Origin: Chloroflexota bacterium
GTDB taxonomy: Bacteria; Chloroflexota; Anaerolineae; Caldilineales; Caldilineaceae
Direction: 5' to 3'
Length of the DNA: 21,914 bases
NCBI GenBank assembly: GCA_003577005.1
Contig: QEUW01000087.1
Coordinates: forward strand, 1 to 21,914
Shown: in pieces, positions 16,400 through 21,914 of the stretch
Layout of the letters: every line of letters begins with the position of its first letter
Position numbering within the stretch: the stretch's first letter is position 1
Translations under genes and position numbers: made by a program
Notes under the pieces: generated by a model
What the model was told of the DNA's origin: nothing
The model's input: only the letters and a program-made list of their open reading frames with translations
Database searches by the model: none

Positions 16400-16819
16400 T
16401 CAATCCGGTACGCCTATTGGCTCAGGCCGCCATTGATCCATCCATTGGGCGAGACGGCTGCGCAGAATGTTCAGATAATCTATGATTTGGGTGCGCTGGT
16501 TTGTGGATAACTGTTCAGCCTGAAGCAGTTGTTGCCCCAAGACAAGCGCACGGTGAAGGTCGCCAGCCTGTACCCAACAACTAAGGGCGCTGAAGTGATG
16601 AAAATAGGCTTTCTCTAGTTTGCCTAAGTCGAGCAGTTGTGTGGCAAGCTGTTCTTCTATGGCAGCGGACTCAGCAAACTTATCGGCAGCAGCTTCATAC
16701 TCACCCTGAAGCTGTAGAAGGTTGGCTTCCAAGATGAGATTCGATTTGTGCTCTTCCAGGTCTAGCATTGATTCAGTTAGGTTTGCCCGATCAACACCCG
16801 TTGCGTTGTCGCCTGCCAT
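16400..16819 (-). CDS. Small helical TPR-like protein of unknown function
   Basis: A protein of 139 aa, not recognised as a named family. It is almost entirely helical. From about residue 15 it carries paired amphipathic helices (NLILEANLLQLQGEYEAAAD, then KFAESAAIEEQLATQLLDLG, then KLEKAYFHHFSALSCWVQAG, then DLHRALVLGQQLLQAE), which suggests two or three TPR-like repeats and a protein-binding role in the cytoplasm. There is no signal peptide. ATG 16819 is preferred because GGAGAG lies 6 nt upstream; ATG 16843 would put AGGAG directly against the start. It follows the 16850 gene closely and they form a pair. Base composition looks AT-richer than the catabolic genes on either side, hinting at transfer. 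The stop overlaps the edge of the permease fragment. Confidence 0.8.
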   Translation of the reverse strand: MAGDNATGVDRANLTESMLDLEEHKSNLILEANLLQLQGEYEAAADKFAESAAIEEQLATQLLDLGKLEKAYFHHFSALSCWVQAGDLHRALVLGQQLLQAEQLSTNQRTQIIDYLNILRSRLAQWMDQWRPEPIGVPD

Positions 16820-16849
16820 TGCGTGCTCTCCGCTTAAACTCATCTCCTG

Positions 16850-17374
16850 TTACATTTGGTGAAACGAAAGAATTGTACGTTGCGCGTGAAAACTGGTAAT
16901 GCTGATATAGCCAGCAACTTTATGTGGACTCTCGCTAAGTTGACGGAGTTTGATACGCTGTCTTTGTTCTAGCTCTCCGGTTAACAGCCCGCTGACTTCC
17001 AAGCCAAATTCCTGGCTTTCATTTCCCACCCAATAATCAAACCGATCTCCAACTTGAGTAACTTGGATGACCTGGAGACCAGTGTACAGTGGAATCAATG
17101 CGCAAGCAATGCCGCAAGCTGCCCACTCTGTAACGACATGCTCTTGGACAGGCGGGATATTGGGCCGATCACTTTCACTTGCCCAAGACAACTGAAGCTG
17201 GCGGATCTCAAGCGGAGCCGCAGACACATTTTGCAGGGTAACTGTCAAGATGACACGGCGGTCCGTCGCCAAAGGCTTGAGGCGATAGATGGTGAAGGGC
17301 AGAAACCCCCGTGTATCCACTCTGTTCAGGGTAACGATGTCTTCGAGCACAAAAGTGTCGAGAGTCGCCGCCAT
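16850..17374 (-). CDS. Beta-rich soluble protein of unknown function, partner of the 16400 gene
   Basis: A protein of 174 aa with no family I can name. The N-terminal half alternates strands, including RVILTVTLQNVSAAPLEIRQ, which has an Ig/CARDB-like feel. The middle contains a short hydrophobic patch (WAACGIACALIPLY), then RFDYWVGNESQEFGLEVSG, then a charged helix, and it ends ISITSFHAQRTILSFHQM. There is no signal peptide or clear membrane span. No good ribosome site precedes ATG 17374. A palindrome carrying TATAAT lies 70 bp upstream and may be its promoter. It is transcribed into the TPR-like gene with only a short gap, so the two probably work together. Composition is AT-richer than the neighbours. 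The conserved-looking DYW...LEVSG segment could be a catalytic or binding core, but this is a guess. Confidence 0.78.
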   Translation of the reverse strand: MAATLDTFVLEDIVTLNRVDTRGFLPFTIYRLKPLATDRRVILTVTLQNVSAAPLEIRQLQLSWASESDRPNIPPVQEHVVTEWAACGIACALIPLYTGLQVIQVTQVGDRFDYWVGNESQEFGLEVSGLLTGELEQRQRIKLRQLSESPHKVAGYISITSFHAQRTILSFHQM

Positions 17375-17443
17375 CTGGCATCCAATCAGCTTTCTCTGAA
17401 TTGTATCGGTGTCGCCACCTTATCCGGATGGAACCTTACTCAC

Positions 17444-17467
17444 CCATGATAAGCCATTATATCATGG
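17444..17467 (-). promoter_or_regulatory. Perfect palindrome containing a TATAAT box
   Basis: CCATGATA (17444-17451) and TATCATGG (17460-17467) form an exact 8-bp stem with an 8-nt loop. On the minus strand TATAAT occupies 17461-17456, a possible -10 box for the 17374 gene, but no good -35 is found at 16-18 bp. It could instead be an operator, or part of the 3' end of the permease transcript. No T-run follows on either strand. Confidence 0.35.
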
Positions 17468-17487
17468 ATTGCCTTACCCCTTATAGT

Positions 17488-18494
17488 TTACCCCCGGCGC
17501 GTAAAACCGGCATACCCCCAGGCCAGCGCCAGCACGATCACACCATACACCACCTGCTGGATCGCCTGCCCGACGTTGAGAAAGGTGAGCATGGAGTTGA
17601 GCACGCTGAGGATCAGCGCGCCCAAAATCGTCCCCGCATAGCCGCCGACACCGCCAAAGATCGAGGTGCCGCCGATCACCGCGGCGGCAATTGAGGGCAG
17701 GAGAAACGCATTGGCAAGCTGGAGATCGACCGAGCCATTGCGCCCACCCAACAGGATCCCGCCGATGGCGCCGAGCACCCCGGCTGCAGCGTATGCGCTG
17801 ATTCGCACCTGCCAGACCCGCACGCCCGCCAGCCGCACGGCGACTTCGTTATCCCCAATAGCATAGATGAGCCGGCCCCAGCCCGAGCGACGCAGCAGCC
17901 AGATCAGGACAACGGCGATGACCGCCCACACGACGACGCTATAGGGAATACGGTTACTGAAAAACGAACTACCGCCGGCCATCCTGATCAGGTCGTGGAC
18001 ACGCGTCGAGCCGGCCAGGATCGTCTGCGTCCACGAGGTAAACAGCCCCAGCAAAATCCCCGACATGGCCAGCGTCATAATTAAGGGGTTGACTCGGAAG
18101 AGCGCCACACCGATACCGTTGGCCGTGCCCGCAATCAACCCCACCACCAACCCCAGCAGGATGGCGATGGCGGCGCCCTGGGGTGACTGGTTGGCCGCCA
18201 CATAGGCCGAAGAGGCGGCGATCATGCTCAAGGAGAGGTCGATGCCACCCGACAACAGCAGGATCGTCTGTGCGGCGGCCAATATGCCCAACGGTGCAGC
18301 CTGCAACAGGGTGCTGCGCAGCCCATTGGTCGAGAGGTAATTGGGTTCCACGATGCCCGTCACCAGGACGAGGATGGCGAGTACCCCCACCAACACCACG
18401 GATGGGTTTTCCGCTACGACGAGGCCAACGCGGGCGGCCAAGCTGGGTGCTGCACTCTTGGGCGCGCCGGTGGGTGTCGACAGGGTTGGCTGGT

Positions 18495-18498
<4 letters not shown>
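17488..18498 (-). CDS. RbsC-type sugar ABC transporter permease (second)
   Basis: The product is a 336-aa integral membrane protein with 8-10 hydrophobic segments, from the ribose/galactoside-type permease family (BPD_transp_2). The family signature GGIDLS is at residues 84-89, and the later LAGVRVWQVRISAYAAAGVL contains the loop thought to contact the ATPase. With the upstream permease it should form the heterodimeric channel. ATG 18498 overlaps the upstream stop as ATGA, and AGAGG lies about 7 nt ahead. The first 25 residues are polar and Pro/Ala-rich. A 36-bp piece of its 3' part (17583-17618) is duplicated at 16364-16399. It is the last gene of the transport operon. The substrate is probably a monosaccharide or cyclitol, given the nearby enzymes. 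Confidence 0.93.
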
Positions 18499-19499
<1,001 letters not shown>

Positions 19500-19522
19500 G
19501 CGAAAACCGCTTCCTTTCTTCG

Positions 19523-20107
19523 TTAATCGAACACAACGCCCAGCAAGCTGGCGATGACACCGATTTCACCCACGTGCTGGTACGGATGGGTCAGCCCAAA
19601 GTTCATCAAGCATTTGCCCTTAGTCCAGCCCAGGTAATTGGCCAGCAACTCCTCGGCGTGCGAGTGAGCCAGCCCTTCATCAACCAGGATTGTGTGCAGG
19701 CGATCTGCGGCCAGCGTGCTGCCCAGGTCGTCCCACCCCAAATCGGTGACGATACGGCGCGTCCGCGTTCGTACGGCCTCAACATAGCCTTGCAGGGCCG
19801 GCAAATCGACGCGTTGGCTCAGTTCGTCCACCTCGGCGAAGGTCATCCCGCTGCCGTGGTGCCGCCAGGGGAGATTCATGCGCTCCATCCACCCGCCCTC
19901 ATCCAAAACTTGGGGGCGGTCGACGACAAAGCGGTTGAGACCGGCGTCTTCAACCCGGGCGAGGTGCCACAGATTCCAGGCGATGGAATTGACCCGTGGA
20001 TGGGGCCGCTGGCGCATCAACGCCGCCGGCACGACCTGCCAGAGCTCGCCCAGCCAGAAATCATAGAGCACGTCGTGGCGCTGTAGGAAGAGTTGGGGCA
20101 GGTCCAT
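19523..20107 (-). CDS. DinB-like four-helix metal-binding protein
   Basis: The product is a 194-aa helical protein of the DinB/YfiT-like superfamily, which includes thiol-S-transferases and uncharacterised metal proteins. Three His could form the metal site: H48 in AWNLWHLARVED, and H174 and H178 near the end in THPYQHVGE. The spacing matches the family pattern of one His after helix 2 and an HxxxH in the last helix. ATG 20107 was chosen because AGAGGA lies about 9 nt upstream; a start at 20197 would add 30 residues rich in non-family sequence. It sits inside the transport operon, 23 nt from the permease, after the toxin-antitoxin pair. Its link to sugar uptake is unclear; it may handle a thiol or serve detoxification. 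Confidence 0.85.
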   Translation of the reverse strand: MDLPQLFLQRHDVLYDFWLGELWQVVPAALMRQRPHPRVNSIAWNLWHLARVEDAGLNRFVVDRPQVLDEGGWMERMNLPWRHHGSGMTFAEVDELSQRVDLPALQGYVEAVRTRTRRIVTDLGWDDLGSTLAADRLHTILVDEGLAHSHAEELLANYLGWTKGKCLMNFGLTHPYQHVGEIGVIASLLGVVFD

Positions 20108-20126
20108 GCTTGAGCTTCCTCTGCCT

Positions 20127-20204
20127 TTATGCGATGGATACTCTGATAAGAATATCCACGGCAACATCAAAATCGTGTTCAACGAATTCAACAGCAACCT
20201 TCAT
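20127..20204 (-). CDS. Possible 25-aa ORF coupled to the toxin gene
   Basis: ATG 20204-20202 overlaps the toxin's TGA as ATGA, and the frame runs 25 codons to TAA (20129-20127). It reads MKVAVEFVEHDFDVAVDILI, then RVSIA. It ends 19 nt before the DinB-like start. No similarity is recognised. The stop-start overlap matches the two preceding junctions, but so short an ORF could easily be chance, or the truncated start of an older gene. Confidence 0.25.
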   Translation of the reverse strand: MKVAVEFVEHDFDVAVDILIRVSIA

Positions 20205-20593
20205 AAACCTGACCATTCCACTTGAACATTGTAGGCACTGAATATCTGATCACTGATGAGAACCAACCCTTCGTGAATCGCCTGAGCGATCATCAGGCGA
20301 TCAAACGGATCTTTGTGGTGGTAGGAGAGACCGTGAAGTACGTCAAGGTGTTCAGGCGAAATGACTAACAGTTCAATCGCATTTGCCCAGACGTGATCTC
20401 GGATTAAGACACTCGGCGGTGTCGGCACTGTTAACCTGCCGAGGCTGGATTTGATCGTGATCTCCCAGAGGCTAGCCACGCTCAAATAGCGTTCACTACC
20501 CGGGTTCTCGATCAACTGTCGAGCATGACGATCTAGTTGCACATCACCTGCAATAAACCACAAGAAGGTATGCGTATCAAGTAACACCCTCAC
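20201..20593 (-). CDS. vapC: PIN-domain toxin, VapC family
   Basis: A 130-aa PIN-domain ribonuclease expected to cleave RNA when free of antitoxin. The four acidic residues of the Mg site are visible: D6 (LLDTH), E44 (SLWEIT), D98 (HKDPFDRL) and D115 (ISDQ). Length and order are typical, and RVLLDTHTFLWFIAGD is the standard start for this subgroup. It begins at GTG 20593, overlapping the antitoxin stop as GTGA. It is the downstream partner of a Phd-type antitoxin. Unusually, the pair is embedded in a sugar ABC operon, with stop-start overlap to the ATPase gene on one side and a 25-codon ORF on the other. Composition looks less GC-rich than the permeases. The gene symbol is given at family level only. 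Confidence 0.92.
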   Translation of the reverse strand: MRVLLDTHTFLWFIAGDVQLDRHARQLIENPGSERYLSVASLWEITIKSSLGRLTVPTPPSVLIRDHVWANAIELLVISPEHLDVLHGLSYHHKDPFDRLMIAQAIHEGLVLISDQIFSAYNVQVEWSGL

Positions 20594-20814
20594 GGCATGT
20601 AGTCCTCAAATCCTTCGATGGGTTCATCGAAGTCAGGGCCAATACGAACCAGACCGCGGGCACTGCCAAAGACCGGTTTGGGCGTGCGAGGTAAAGCCAA
20701 AAGCTTAAAAGCCGAACCATCGGCCCCGATGATGACTACCTCCTCGCCTTGTGCAGCCTCGTTGAGCAGTTTATCCAGTTCAGTAACGGCCTGTGCTACT
20801 GAGATTTGTATCAT
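20590..20814 (-). CDS. Antitoxin, Phd/YefM family
   Basis: A 74-aa antitoxin that should bind and block the adjacent PIN toxin and repress its own promoter. Residues 1-50 (MIQISVAQAVTELDKLLNEA, then GEEVVIIG) are the Phd/YefM DNA-binding fold with the usual GEEVVI turn. The C-terminal FGSARGLVRIGPDFDEPIEG segment and the final FEDYMP are the toxin-binding tail seen in antitoxins of VapC. I prefer ATG 20814, which overlaps the upstream ATPase stop as ATGA and has GGAAAG upstream; ATG 20829 would add five residues. Because the start is coupled to the ATPase, part of its expression may come from the transport operon. Confidence 0.9.
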   Translation of the reverse strand: MIQISVAQAVTELDKLLNEAAQGEEVVIIGADGSAFKLLALPRTPKPVFGSARGLVRIGPDFDEPIEGFEDYMP

Positions 20815-21914
20815 CGTGGTTCTTTCCATCTCTGCTCTACAAGCTTGCTCTGTTCATCGGGCAGATCATCCCTCTTTGCTCCATTGACGAGTTCGTTACG
20901 GCCATTATTGACTAGCCCGTGCGCGGCGGTCAGTAAGGAAGACTCGGTGGCATGGGCGGCATCCTGCTCATCGACGATGCGCCCTGCGTGCAGAACGATC
21001 ACCCGATCGCACACAATGGGGATCTCGGCCAGTTCGCTGGTGTAGAGCAGGATGCAGCGCATAGATCTCGCGCTTGGTCTGGATGTCGATGCCGCGGGTT
21101 GGGTCAAAACAGAGCAGCGTGCGGAAGCCGGAGACCAGCCAGCGCCCAATGACCACCTTCTGCTGGTTACCGCCCGAAAGCCGGCGCGCCTGGGAGGCAG
21201 CCCGTGTGTCGATGGAGAGACGCTTGATCGCGTCGGCCACGCGCTGCGGCTCATCGCCTGGGATGCGTCCCCAGCGCAAGATGCGACGGAAGAGCGGGGC
21301 GGCCAGGTTGTGGCGCACGGGCTGGTTGGGCAGCAGCGCGATCAGCCGGTCGCCCGGCACCAGCACCACGCCGTCGCGCACCGCGTCATACGGTGAATTG
21401 AAGCGGCGGGGCCGGCCACCGACCAGAATCTCGCCCGCCGTCGGCTGCCGCTCGCCCGCCAGCAGTTCAAAGAGGCGGTCTTGTCCCTGCCCCTCGAGGG
21501 CCACGAGGCCAAGAATTTCACCCGCACGCACCGAGAGCGACACATCGCACACGATGTCACGCGAACTCACGTTGCGCGCTTCTAAGGCGACATCGCCATG
21601 TGTACGGCTCTCGCCCTCGCGTCTGCCCTGGGCAATTGGCTCCACCGGCGCGCCGAGCATTGCTTCCACCAGCCGGTGCTCATCCACCTTGGCAGTTTCG
21701 AGCACAGCCACATCGCGCCCGTCGCGCAGGATGGTGGCCCGGTCACAGGCTCGCATCACTTCGGCTAGCCGGTGGGTGATCAGCACCGCCGATCGCCCCT
21801 GTTGTTTCCAGTTTGCCAGCAACGAAAAGACCCGTTCGGCCTGGTCGGCGGTGAGCGCGGCTGTGATCTCATCGAGCAGCAACACATGCGGGTCGCGCGC
21901 CACGGCGCGGGCAA
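20811..21914 (-). pseudogene. RbsA-type sugar ABC transporter ATP-binding protein, frameshifted and running off the window
   Basis: The C-terminal part of a duplicated ATPase (two nucleotide-binding domains) enters from the right edge. The first domain shows the end of Walker B, LLLDEITAALT, with Ile where Pro is usual, and then SAVLITHRL. The second domain has GLVALEGQGQ in place of a true Walker A, the signature SGGNQQK, and CFDPTRGID lacking the catalytic Glu. At REIYAL (about 21055) the frame shifts: the expected continuation LLYTSELAEIPIVCDRVIVL resumes in another frame from 21053. Roughly ten codons normally found between these blocks are missing, so an internal deletion with frame change is likely. 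The shifted frame then carries on past the usual AAHGLV ending for about 29 residues to TGA 20811. It may be non-functional, or an assembly error. Confidence 0.8.

Overview
The window reads as chromosomal DNA of a GC-rich, free-living heterotroph, most likely a Chloroflexota member of the Anaerolineae/Caldilineae type. Three things suggest this: a very large secreted protein ending in the LYLPLV-type tail common in that phylum, an XRE-HTH/NB-ARC/TPR regulator of a kind abundant there, and a sugar-catabolic gene set with an RbsAC-type ABC transporter. The taxonomic call is inference; there is no rRNA or other marker in the window.

Region 1 (1-8529). Two big exported proteins lie on the minus strand. 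The first (3250 to beyond the left edge) has a signal peptide and a DNRLRE/CBM96-like domain. The second (8122-3464, 1552 aa) combines a signal peptide, an HEWGH zinc-protease motif, a VWA-like domain, a Big-1-like domain and the LYLPLVRR tail. A compact non-coding element with hairpin ends (3277-3455) lies between them. A 407-bp intergenic region then separates the 1552-aa gene from a divergent regulator. It holds a promoter for the secreted protein and two copies of a 19-bp repeat that could be operators.

Region 2 (8530-12106). It contains the 896-aa STAND-type regulator, then a decayed remnant of a secreted protein (11423-11870). The remnant is flanked on each side by an 11-bp-arm inverted repeat. 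A full-consensus sigma70 promoter (TTGACA-17-TATAAT, 11996-12024) follows and opens the next operon.

Region 3 (12107-16359, plus strand). This is a catabolic cluster: Gfo/Idh/MocA dehydrogenase, histidine-phosphatase-like protein, TIM-barrel sugar isomerase/epimerase, GNAT acetyltransferase, and a second TIM-barrel isomerase/epimerase with its own leader. The dehydrogenase and isomerases probably act on an oxidised or rare sugar or a cyclitol.

Region 4 (16360-17487). Two visibly AT-richer small genes of unknown function (a helical TPR-like protein and a beta-rich protein) point left. They sit between a 36-bp fragment of permease sequence (35/36 identical) and the intact permease gene, so this stretch looks rearranged or inserted.

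Region 5 (17488-21914, minus strand). This is an RbsACC-type sugar ABC transporter operon. From right to left it holds an ATP-binding protein broken by an internal deletion and frameshift, a Phd/VapC toxin-antitoxin pair, a possible 25-codon ORF, a DinB-like protein and two permeases. Junctions are ATGA/GTGA stop-start overlaps or gaps of about 20 nt. No substrate-binding protein is visible. The transporter would logically feed the enzymes of region 3, but its ATPase looks damaged unless the frameshift is a sequencing error. No rRNA, tRNA, CRISPR array or transposase was seen.
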